Below are positions 1-5,356 of a stretch of 6,226 nucleotides of DNA, in pieces. A program made the translations under genes and the position numbers. The notes beneath the pieces were generated by a model. That model made no database searches and had not been told where the DNA came from. It was given only the letters and a program-made list of their open reading frames with translations. The DNA comes from an uncultured Prevotella sp. (GTDB lineage Bacteria; Bacteroidota; Bacteroidia; Bacteroidales; Bacteroidaceae): positions 1 through 6,226 of the forward strand of contig CAKPST010000078.1 in the NCBI GenBank assembly GCA_934183355.1, given 5' to 3'. The stretch's first letter is position 1, and the number at the start of each line of letters is the position of its first letter.

Positions 1-30
1 AATAATATGTTGAAATTGATATTATGACAC

Positions 31-75
31 TTTTGCCGAGGCTTATACTGGTAAGCCCTTAATAACTCGGCAAAA
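31..75. repeat. Nested inverted repeat beside the tRNA terminator
   Basis: Positions 31-40 (TTTTGCCGAG) and 66-75 (CTCGGCAAAA) are perfect 10-bp inverted repeats. Directly inside the left arm a second inverted repeat follows, GCTTA at 41-45 with TAAGC at 52-56, around a 6-nt loop, so the two stems can stack coaxially on the left side. A 9-nt bulge (57-65) separates the stems on the right side. Neither strand has a long T tract straight after the outer stem, so a standard intrinsic terminator is not well supported, although it could end a gene lying left of the window. Function unknown: structured RNA, protein-binding site or remnant of a mobile element are all possible. No protein gene of credible length is visible in 1-130. 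Confidence 0.5.
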
Positions 76-85
76 ACATAAAAGC

Positions 86-125
86 AAAAATCCTAACTGC
101 TCAGATTCAAGCAGTTAGGATTTTC
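86..125 (-). terminator. Intrinsic terminator of the tRNA-Leu gene
   Basis: A perfect inverted repeat pairs 87-100 with 111-124 (core TCCTAACTGC / GCAGTTAGGA plus flanking A4/T4), extendable by one T-A pair at 101/110, around a loop of about 8 nt. Read on the minus strand it begins 6 nt after the tRNA 3' end. It closes in TTTTT, with further T runs beyond. This is the classic form of a rho-independent terminator. Because the stem ends in A/T on both sides it could also work on the plus strand. Confidence 0.85.
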
Positions 126-130
126 TTCGG

Positions 131-212
131 TGCGCCTGAAAGGACTCGAACCTTCACGTCGTGGGACACTAGATCCTAAGTCTAGCGCGTCTACCAATTC
201 CGCCACAAGCGC
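131..212 (-). tRNA. tRNA-Leu, anticodon UAG
   Basis: The minus strand folds into a complete class II tRNA of 82 nt. The 7-bp acceptor stem pairs GCGCTTG (212-206) with CAGGCGC, including one G-U pair, and is followed by discriminator A at 131. The D-loop region reads GGCGGAATTGGTAGACGC, the anticodon stem CTAGA/TCTAG encloses a loop with TAG, the variable arm is long (TGTCCCACGACGTG), and the T arm carries GGTTCGAGTCC. The long variable arm, A73 discriminator and UAG anticodon identify a leucine tRNA reading CUA/CUG-type codons. The 3' CCA is not encoded: the three bases after A73 are CCG, so CCA must be added enzymatically. It has its own promoter and terminator and appears monocistronic. 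Confidence 0.96.
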
Positions 213-224
213 ATTTTGCGACTG

Positions 225-256
225 CAAAGGTAATAAAAATTGTCGAGACTGACAAA
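225..256 (-). promoter_or_regulatory. Bacteroidetes-type promoter of tRNA-Leu
   Basis: On the minus strand TTTG at 256-253 (-33 element) is followed after 20 bp by TACCTTTG at 232-225 (-7 element, consensus TAnnTTTG), then CA. Both elements and the spacing match the housekeeping promoter known from Bacteroides. The -7 element ends 12 nt before the mature tRNA 5' end, leaving room for a very short leader. The region between the elements is T-rich on this strand. Confidence 0.85.
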
Positions 257-290
257 CTATTAGGGAATAATTATATGGAGAAGTGATGAA

Positions 291-368
291 AGTTGAGAGT
301 TATGATTGCAAATGAGCTTTATCTTGATATAAAACTATAAGAACAATGCACAATCATAACTCTCAATT
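291..368. repeat. Long inverted repeat (16-bp perfect arms)
   Basis: TTGAGAGTTATGATTG at 293-308 is the exact reverse complement of CAATCATAACTCTCAA at 351-366. The arms extend to 291-308/351-368 if a G-T wobble is allowed. The 42-nt spacer contains a smaller stem, TTTAT 318-322 with ATAAA 329-333. The element starts 26 nt past the stop codon of the kinase gene and ends before the tRNA promoter. There is no T tract on either side, so termination by the usual mechanism is doubtful. The arm composition (AACTCTCAA type) resembles dispersed intergenic repeats that I recall from Bacteroidales genomes, but copy number cannot be judged from one window. Confidence 0.7.
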
Positions 369-393
369 ATCTATTTGCTAATGCGCAACTTAA

Positions 394-1479
394 TTACTTC
401 AAACCTTCGATGAACTGCTTCATCTCTGCCTCGTGCTCCTTTGCCTTGAGGAAGAGGTGCCACTGGTTTTTGGCACGAACGAGGTTGTGCTCGGGATACT
501 TGCACTTCCAGTAGTGGTCGCCATTGAGGTAGTCCCAGAGGAAACGCACTGCCTGCATGTATGGGAACAACTCGGCTGCGTATGGGAGAAGCGAGATTTC
601 AAGCGGCGAGAGGAACGAAGAGGCTGACTCTACATAGCCACGGGTGAATGCCTCGAAGATGTCCATACGGAAGTCTATCTTGTCGAACTCGGGTGAATCC
701 TCGGCGATGGTGTTGGCGGCTGTGCGGAGGAAGTCGCCGTAGTCGCTGACGAAGAGCGACGGCATAACGGTGTCGAGGTCGATGACACAGAGCACCTGTC
801 CCTGCTCGTCGAACATCATGTTGTTGACCTTGGTGTCACAGTGGCAGACGTGTTTCTGGAGCTTGCCCTCGCGGAAAAGACGCTCGCCAAGACACATTTC
901 CTCGCTGTAGCTCTCAAGTGCCTCGATGAAATCGCGCACGCCTTCGGCACGTCCGGCACGGTCTTCCTTGACTGCCTGGCGCAACTGGTCGCGACGAAGC
1001 TCCATGTTGTGGAAGTTGGGGATTGTCTCACCAAGATGATCGGGGATGTCGGCAAGCTGAGCCTCGAACTTGCCGAATGCCTTGCCTGCATGATATGAGC
1101 TTTCTGGAGTAACGGCTTCCACTGTCTTGGCACGTGGAATGAATATTGACATGCGCCAATACTGTCCGTTCTCGTCCTTTATATATGTCTTGCCATTGTC
1201 TGCCTTGACGAAGGTGAGGACACGACGGTCGATGTCGTCGGCACCTTCTGCCACGAGTTGCTCGCGGATGTGTGTTGTCACCTCCTCTACATTGTGCTGT
1301 AGAAGGTCGACGTCTGTGAATATGGAGTCGTTGATGCGCTGAAGAACATAATCGGGGGCATCAGTTTCGGCGGTGTCCACCTTGTATGTATCGTTAATGA
1401 GACCGTTGCCAAGTGGCTTGATGTTGGCTACAGTGCCACGAATCTGAAAGTGGCTGATGATTTGGTTGAGATTGTTCAT
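394..1479 (-). CDS. NahK-like N-acetylhexosamine/sugar 1-kinase (APH fold)
   Basis: The 361-aa cytoplasmic protein is probably a sugar 1-kinase that uses ATP to phosphorylate the anomeric position of N-acetylhexosamines. It resembles the bifidobacterial N-acetylhexosamine 1-kinase NahK along its whole length (family size about 360 aa). Shared blocks are an N-terminal PLGNGLINDTYKV nucleotide-loop segment (residues 22-34), YVLQRINDSIF (44-54), the catalytic loop HCDTKVNN (213-220, proposed base Asp215, metal ligand Asn220), the IDLDTVMP metal loop (233-240, Asp234), DYGDFLR (246-252) and KYPEHNLVR (327-335). The residue after the catalytic-loop His is Cys where I recall Asn in NahK. Such kinases serve recovery of GlcNAc/GalNAc from mucin or host glycans, but no phosphorylase or epimerase gene lies beside it, so the exact sugar is inferred. 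The start ATG at 1479 agrees with the N-terminus of homologues; the leader is A/T-rich without a Shine-Dalgarno site. The gene is monocistronic and read from its own promoter at 1569-1599. Confidence 0.85.
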   Translation of the reverse strand: MNNLNQIISHFQIRGTVANIKPLGNGLINDTYKVDTAETDAPDYVLQRINDSIFTDVDLLQHNVEEVTTHIREQLVAEGADDIDRRVLTFVKADNGKTYIKDENGQYWRMSIFIPRAKTVEAVTPESSYHAGKAFGKFEAQLADIPDHLGETIPNFHNMELRRDQLRQAVKEDRAGRAEGVRDFIEALESYSEEMCLGERLFREGKLQKHVCHCDTKVNNMMFDEQGQVLCVIDLDTVMPSLFVSDYGDFLRTAANTIAEDSPEFDKIDFRMDIFEAFTRGYVESASSFLSPLEISLLPYAAELFPYMQAVRFLWDYLNGDHYWKCKYPEHNLVRAKNQWHLFLKAKEHEAEMKQFIEGLK

Positions 1480-1517
1480 CGTAAAATTTTATAGTTAGTT
1501 TTTAAAATATTTCGACG

Positions 1518-1550
1518 TTTGTGTAGTTTATATTACATATAATACGTCTA
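1518..1550 (+). promoter_or_regulatory. Possible weak promoter for the TraB/GumN gene
   Basis: On the plus strand TTTG at 1518-1521 is followed after 21 bp by TACGTCTA at 1543-1550, which matches 4 of the 6 fixed positions of TAnnTTTG. It would give a leader of roughly 70 nt before the ATG at 1629. No better plus-strand match exists between 1480 and 1628. Tentative. Confidence 0.25.
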
Positions 1551-1559
1551 AATGATATA
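1547..1559. repeat. 13-bp direct repeat, copy 1
   Basis: TCTAAATGATATA occurs here and again at 5132-5144. Both copies lie in A/T-rich intergenic DNA upstream of minus-strand start codons, 68 nt before the kinase ATG and 34 nt before the lipoprotein ATG. The flanks do not match beyond 13 bp. It may be chance in A/T-rich sequence. Confidence 0.3.
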
Positions 1560-1568
1560 AGTCATCTG

Positions 1569-1599
1569 CAAAGATAGTGCAAATTGTGCGCAATACAAA
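1569..1599 (-). promoter_or_regulatory. Bacteroidetes-type promoter of the sugar kinase gene
   Basis: On the minus strand TTTG at 1599-1596 is followed after 19 bp by TATCTTTG at 1576-1569 and then CA, a full match to the -33/-7 consensus and to the tRNA promoter in this window. Transcription would start near 1562, giving a leader of about 80 nt. The -33 box lies only about 30 nt before the start codon of the oppositely transcribed TraB/GumN gene, so the two transcription units share this space. Confidence 0.8.
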
Positions 1600-1628
1600 A
1601 CATTGTCAACCATTTAACAATAAATAAT

Positions 1629-2534
1629 ATGAAGAAAGTATTAGTTACACTGCTGCTGGCTGCCACTGCTGCCATCAGCGCAAACGCCCAACTGCTCTAC
1701 CGCATTTCGGGCAAGGAACTCAAAAAGCCGTCGTACATTGTCGGAACTTTTCACTTGGCAAGCGCTCCGTATGCCGACAAGATAGCGGGAAGTAGGCAAG
1801 CTCTTGACGAAACGGAACAGGTGTACGGCGAATTGAAGATGGAGGACATGACTAATCCGGACACACTAATGGTGATGCAGAAGTCGATGATGCTGCCTGA
1901 GGGAAAGACTCTGAAGACAGTGCTGTCTGCCGAACAATATGGCAAGCTCGACAAGGTGCTAACGAAATATATGGGTGTGGGACTGAGCAATCCTATGGTG
2001 GAGGCTCAGATGGGCAAGCTGTCGCCGGCTGCGCTGAACACGCAGTTGCAGATACTGCAATATATGACAAATCACATGGGAGAGTTTGACCCGACGTCTA
2101 CTATCGACCAATACTTCCAGACGCAGGCTAAGAACAACAACGAGACTGTTGGTGGATTGGAGACGGCTTCATATCAGATGAATGTATTGTTTGGCAGTTC
2201 GATAGAAAAGCAGGTGGAACAGCTCGACTGCTTCTTAAACCATCTTGACTACTATGCCGACGTTACGGAGCGACTTGCTAAGGCTTACTATGCTCAGGAC
2301 ATCAAGACTCTGAATGATGTGATGAACGAGAAGTTTGACGCTACATGCGACCCTAAGCCTGAGGATATGGACGCGCTGATATACAATCGCAACACGAATT
2401 GGGTGAAGATGATGCCGGGAATAATGAGCGAGAAACCGACATTGTTTGTAGTTGGAGCCGGTCATCTGGGTGGCGAGCGCGGTGTGCTGAAACTACTGGA
2501 AAAGAACGGATATAAGATTGAGGCTGTGAAATAA
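1629..2534 (+). CDS. Secreted TraB/GumN (Tiki-like) family protein
   Basis: The 301-aa protein has a cleavable signal peptide (residues 1-20, KK, a hydrophobic stretch, then SANA before Gln21) and a TraB/PrgY/GumN domain. Key sites are the first GxxH motif GTFH (39-42, after PSYIV), the acidic residue in GELK (Glu68), the RN pair before a Trp (Arg254, Asn255), and the second GxxH motif GAGH (276-279) followed by LGGERGVLKLLEKNGY. These two His motifs plus Glu are the candidate metal/catalytic residues shared with Tiki-type metalloproteases. Members of this family in Bacteroidetes are exported and mostly uncharacterised; protease activity is inference. The ATG at 1629 is preferred over a TTG at 1584 because it starts exactly at the signal peptide and has an A-rich leader (TTTAACAATAAATAAT) typical of the phylum. 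It is monocistronic, ends at a strong terminator, and converges on the TPR gene. Confidence 0.85.
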   Translation: MKKVLVTLLLAATAAISANAQLLYRISGKELKKPSYIVGTFHLASAPYADKIAGSRQALDETEQVYGELKMEDMTNPDTLMVMQKSMMLPEGKTLKTVLSAEQYGKLDKVLTKYMGVGLSNPMVEAQMGKLSPAALNTQLQILQYMTNHMGEFDPTSTIDQYFQTQAKNNNETVGGLETASYQMNVLFGSSIEKQVEQLDCFLNHLDYYADVTERLAKAYYAQDIKTLNDVMNEKFDATCDPKPEDMDALIYNRNTNWVKMMPGIMSEKPTLFVVGAGHLGGERGVLKLLEKNGYKIEAVK

Positions 2535-2561
2535 TCGAATAGATGGCAAATATATAAATGC

Positions 2562-2595
2562 AAAGCCCGGAGCATGTCACATGCCCCGGGCTTTT
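2562..2595. terminator. Strong hairpin terminator between converging genes
   Basis: AAAGCCCGG (2562-2570) pairs with CCGGGCTTT (2586-2594). One A-C mismatch follows, then GCATG (2572-2576) pairs with CATGC (2580-2584) around a 3-nt loop. The stem is 14 paired bases and GC-rich, ending in TTTT on the plus strand, 27 nt after the TraB/GumN stop. On the minus strand it lies 41 nt past the TPR stop and ends in TTT followed by an A/T-rich stretch. It probably serves both genes. Confidence 0.85.
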
Positions 2596-2618
2596 GGGTT
2601 ATAATAAGAAATCGTGTA

Positions 2619-2653
2619 TTATTTCAAATTGATTATTACTTCAAGTTGATAAT
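2619..2653 (-). repeat. Imperfect 17-bp tandem duplication of the TPR gene 3' end
   Basis: On the minus strand the last codons of the TPR gene (ATT ATC AAC TTG AAG TAA, 2653-2636) are followed directly by ATA ATC AAT TTG AAA TAA (2636-2619), overlapping by one base. Both read Ile-Ile-Asn-Leu-Lys-stop. The 17-bp units match at 14 positions and all three differences are at third codon positions and are synonymous. The second copy is out of frame with the first and is not translated as part of the gene. Confidence 0.75.
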
Positions 2654-4057
2654 CTGCTTACCAGTCTCGTCGTCTGGACGAACCTCAAGCAACTTGGCAG
2701 CCCACTCCTTAGCTTCAGCCACCTTGTCGTTCTGGATGTAGTGAACAGCCATGTACTGATAAGCTACACCGAGCTTCTTGATGTCGCTTGCGTCTTTCTC
2801 TGCCTTGGCGTTGATGAGCTCAACGAGCTTCTTGTAGTAAGGAAGAGCTGTGCCCACCTTCAAGTCGGGGTTGATCATGTAGTTGACCATAGCCTGCTTG
2901 TTGACAGCGTAGATAGCAGCGTAGTCGAACTTCTCTGCAATCTGACCGTAGATGTCACTTGCGTGCTTGTAAGCTGCAGCCTTGTCGGCATCTGTAGTAG
3001 CAACCTCTGCTTGGTTGAGGTAGATGTCAGCAAAGTTGTCGTAATCCTTATAAGATACATTCTCTGCTGCGTCCTTCAAATACTGCTCGTATGCAGCAAC
3101 TGCCTCTGGGAACTTCTTAGCCTTGGTGTAAGCGTCAGAGATGTACTTGTTGACATCCTTGTTGTCAGGAGCAACCTCAGTGATGTGCTTGTATGAAGCG
3201 ATAGCGTCGTCTACACGACCAACGTTAGAGAGAGCGTCGGCATAGTAGATGTAGTCGTTCTGTGTGTACTTGATAGTGTCGGTAGCAGCGAAGAGAGCAT
3301 CGCCGTACTTAACAGCAGCCTCATACTGCTTCTGCTTGTCAGAGCTGTAGAGAGCGATGCGGTTGAATGAACCATACTGGGGATACTTCTGGATACCAGT
3401 CTGTGCAAGGTTGAGGGCCTTGTCATACTGCTCAAGAACGTATGCTGTAGAAGCATAGTCGAAGAGGATGTAGTCTTCAAGCGAAGTTACGTTGGCTACC
3501 TTGTCGTAGTAGTTCATAGCCGACTTCAACTGGTTGTTAGAAGAGTACATGTAACCAGCAGCAGCGTCAACTGGGTAGTCGGGCTTGATGGTGCGGAGCT
3601 TCTCAAGCATTGCAACGGCACCATTCGGGTCTACCTTCTGATAAACACGAGCATACTTAACGTAAGCAGTTGGGTCCTGAGGAGCCTGCTGTGTAGCCAT
3701 CTCATAGTAAGAAGCAGCCATACCGCCGTCGTCCTCTGCCGAAGCGATATCGCCACGGAGCACATAACCTACAGCACTTGTCTTGCCCATCTTCATAGCC
3801 ATGTCGGCATAAACCTTAGCCTGCTCAAAGTTCTTGGCAGCAAGGAAAGCACGTCCAAGACCTGCAAGAGCCTCTGCGTTCTTCTTGTTAGCCTTCATAA
3901 ACTCCTTAACCGGAGCCTTTGTTGCGGCAACGTCGCCCTTGGCGTCTACTACAATCTTTGTAATGGCGTCTACCTGTGACTTAACATCCTGAGCCATTGT
4001 TGGAGCTGCGATGCTGAGCATCAGAGCACCTGCTACTAAATATTTAATTGCTTTCAT
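2636..4057 (-). CDS. Exported tetratricopeptide repeat (TPR) protein
   Basis: The 473-aa protein has a signal peptide (residues 1-22, MKAIKY, hydrophobic core, then APTMA before Gln23), so the mature protein should be periplasmic or envelope-associated. The rest is alanine- and tyrosine-rich helical repeat. Plausible TPR units are near 60-93, 95-127, 128-161, 195-226, 267-299, 300-333 and 425-463, with typical spacing of small residues and a closing Pro (for example AIASYKHITEVAPDN and EWAAKLLEVRPDD). TPR arrays bind other proteins; no enzymatic domain is seen. It lies 69 nt downstream of the PstS-like lipoprotein gene with no consensus promoter in the gap, so it is probably the last gene of the tonB operon, placing it as a possible partner or scaffold for that envelope system. 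The ATG at 4057 begins the signal peptide and has an A-rich leader without a Shine-Dalgarno site. Exact function unknown. Confidence 0.85.
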   Translation of the reverse strand: MKAIKYLVAGALMLSIAAPTMAQDVKSQVDAITKIVVDAKGDVAATKAPVKEFMKANKKNAEALAGLGRAFLAAKNFEQAKVYADMAMKMGKTSAVGYVLRGDIASAEDDGGMAASYYEMATQQAPQDPTAYVKYARVYQKVDPNGAVAMLEKLRTIKPDYPVDAAAGYMYSSNNQLKSAMNYYDKVANVTSLEDYILFDYASTAYVLEQYDKALNLAQTGIQKYPQYGSFNRIALYSSDKQKQYEAAVKYGDALFAATDTIKYTQNDYIYYADALSNVGRVDDAIASYKHITEVAPDNKDVNKYISDAYTKAKKFPEAVAAYEQYLKDAAENVSYKDYDNFADIYLNQAEVATTDADKAAAYKHASDIYGQIAEKFDYAAIYAVNKQAMVNYMINPDLKVGTALPYYKKLVELINAKAEKDASDIKKLGVAYQYMAVHYIQNDKVAEAKEWAAKLLEVRPDDETGKQIINLK

Positions 4058-4126
4058 AATTCAAAATGTTTTGTTTTATAAGTATAACGTAGATTTTGGT
4101 ATCTTATTGCATCAGTTTAACACTTA

Positions 4127-5098
4127 TTACTCATTATGTACCTGCACATCGCGTATTGTGATCTCGCCACGTGTGGGCAACAAGCCCGACTTGAAGATGA
4201 TGAGCTGTCCCTTAGGCTGCTCGATGAAGTGGGCAAATCCCCAAGGCAAACCGCGCTTAGGGTCGTTGAGCAAAGCGTATATAGTGCGAACAAATGGGTA
4301 TCGACCATTGAGAAGCCAAGCCTGATAGGGCTTCCATGAGTTGAGAGGCGTCGCCTTTTCGAGCTTAGACACCGACATCACGGTGATAGCCTTGTTCCAT
4401 GTGGTGTTTGTTGTGTCGCGCTTGTCGTTGAGCCAGTTGCTGCCGATGACACCAATGGCATTAGGAGTCTTAGCTACATAGTCGATAACATCCTTGCTGT
4501 CCTGTGCCGCAAAGACATTGGGGCTGTCAATGGGCTTGCCACCAAGGATTGAGTCGCAGCAATAGTTAACGGCACTCGACTTGCGATTGTCAAAACAAAC
4601 CCAAATCTCGCCGAGTTTTGAACCAGGGTTCACCTCGTTCCACTTGGTCTTCTTGCCCAAGAGAATGTCCTTGATATCATTGACAGTGATGCACGAGTCG
4701 AGATTCTGATTGTTGCAGATGAGCGCCATACCGTCGTAGGCAAGACGCACAGCCTCGGGCAGCATATTCAAGCCATCCTTGATGTATGTATATTCTTTAG
4801 GAGTGAAATTGCGTGCAGTGATGGTGAGCCATGTCTTCTGCTGAAGGAGCATATTGATGCCGTCAATCTCGTTGATGTAAATAGGCTTGAGCTTAGTGTT
4901 AGGACACTGCATCTGATACACCTGAATGAGTTCGTCTATTATCGGGCTGAAACTCTCATCACAAGCAAAGCTAATCTCGCCTTTTGTTGTGGTGTCGGTT
5001 CTGCCGTCCTTGCGTTTCTTTTCTCCACCGCATGACATCATAACAAGCACCATTGCGAGTAGAGCAAGAATTGATATGTTTCTAAAATTTATCTTCAT
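4127..5098 (-). CDS. PstS-like substrate-binding lipoprotein
   Basis: The 323-aa protein begins with a lipoprotein signal: hydrophobic residues 8-21, then MMSC with the lipidated Cys23. The residues after it (GGEKKRKDGR) are basic, not the acidic surface-export signal known in Bacteroidetes lipoproteins, so a periplasm-facing location is likely. The body follows the phosphate-binding PstS fold: ISFACDESFSPIIDELIQVY (42-61), TARNFTPKE (94-102), YDGMALICN (121-129), VNDIKDILLGKKTKWNEV (139-156), and a C-terminal block with YPFVRTIYALL (267-277) and GQLIIFKSGLLP (297-308). The usual ligand loops are changed: the GSS/GST-type first loop reads CDESFSP, and the SGT-type second loop after Arg172 reads KSSAVNY. 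The protein has seven cysteines after Cys23, including a CC pair at 180-181. No pstC, pstA or pstB gene is adjacent. It lies between tonB and the TPR gene, so a role in TonB-dependent transport or sensing is more likely than ABC phosphate uptake; the ligand is unknown. Confidence 0.8.
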   Translation of the reverse strand: MKINFRNISILALLAMVLVMMSCGGEKKRKDGRTDTTTKGEISFACDESFSPIIDELIQVYQMQCPNTKLKPIYINEIDGINMLLQQKTWLTITARNFTPKEYTYIKDGLNMLPEAVRLAYDGMALICNNQNLDSCITVNDIKDILLGKKTKWNEVNPGSKLGEIWVCFDNRKSSAVNYCCDSILGGKPIDSPNVFAAQDSKDVIDYVAKTPNAIGVIGSNWLNDKRDTTNTTWNKAITVMSVSKLEKATPLNSWKPYQAWLLNGRYPFVRTIYALLNDPKRGLPWGFAHFIEQPKGQLIIFKSGLLPTRGEITIRDVQVHNE

Positions 5099-5131
5099 AG
5101 CTGCACCATATTATTAGATATTATTAGACAA

Positions 5132-5144
5132 TCTAAATGATATA
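5132..5144. repeat. 13-bp direct repeat, copy 2
   Basis: TCTAAATGATATA is identical to positions 1547-1559. It lies 34 nt before the lipoprotein start codon on the minus-strand side. There is no consensus -33 box at the right distance, so it is not obviously a promoter. Confidence 0.3.
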
Positions 5145-5252
5145 TATAATGTAAAAGATTATATTCGAAATCAATTAGACCACGTTTGCTGGTCTTAAGG
5201 GGTGTGTAATCAAGCGGTTTGTGTCGCTAAATAAGAAACATGTAATTAAACT

Positions 5253-5305
5253 ACAACCATCCATGAGCTCAAGTTTATGAAAACCGGAGCCACGTGGATG
5301 GTTGT
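5253..5305 (-). terminator. Hairpin downstream of tonB (possible attenuator)
   Basis: The 11-bp perfect stem at 5253-5263/5295-5305 is extended by a 4-bp inner stem after a small internal loop. On the minus strand it lies about 52 nt after the tonB stop. The downstream sequence is only moderately T-rich, so full termination is doubtful. Read-through to the lipoprotein gene is expected, because no promoter is visible after it. Confidence 0.45.
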
Positions 5306-5356
5306 TATCATTAATCTTACTGTTGAATCATGTAAGATATGGATTATGCATCAATA

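Larger units (their letters stand above)
5099..5356 (-). other. Structured tonB-lipoprotein intergenic region
   Basis: This 258-nt gap contains no credible gene and no TTTG/TAnnTTTG promoter on the minus strand. It holds three inverted repeats: ATCTTAC/GTAAGAT at 5314-5320/5332-5338; ACAACCATCCA/TGGATGGTTGT at 5253-5263/5295-5305 with an inner GCTC/GAGC stem (5267-5270/5287-5290); and AGACCA/TGGTCT at 5177-5182/5190-5195. An A/T-rich near-tandem repeat, ATTATTAGAT then ATTATTAGAC, lies at 5110-5129. The 11-bp stem is the strongest; on the minus strand it is followed by AGTTTAATTAC, only a poor T tract. Partial termination, mRNA processing or 3'-end protection of the tonB message would all fit. 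Confidence 0.55.

Noticed and set aside
1..30. Short frame ending in a stop at 25-27 and the 7-bp inverted repeat ATAATAT/ATATTAT
   Set aside because: Too short and A/T-rich to call as the end of a gene or a real hairpin without the sequence to the left.
131..212. tRNA-Leu as an integration site of a mobile element
   Set aside because: No integrase gene, no duplicated tRNA 3' fragment elsewhere in the window and no shift in the character of flanking genes.
841..1098. 85-codon open frame on the plus strand opposite the kinase gene
   Set aside because: It is antisense to the conserved catalytic region of the NahK-like gene and has no promoter or recognisable domain.
1584..1628. Upstream TTG start extending the TraB/GumN protein by 15 residues
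   Set aside because: The extension would put MCAIQN-type residues before a perfect signal peptide beginning at 1629, and it overlaps the opposite-strand kinase promoter.
2741..3196. 151-codon open frame on the plus strand opposite the TPR gene
   Set aside because: It lies wholly antisense to a convincing signal-peptide-bearing TPR gene, has low-complexity Val/Leu/Ser/Cys-rich composition and no recognisable domain; it is a frame shadow.
4960..4980. Minus-strand TAGCTTTG (CAAAGCTA on plus) inside the lipoprotein gene as a -7 box
   Set aside because: There is no TTTG -33 element at 19-21 bp upstream and it would lie inside the coding sequence; a chance match.
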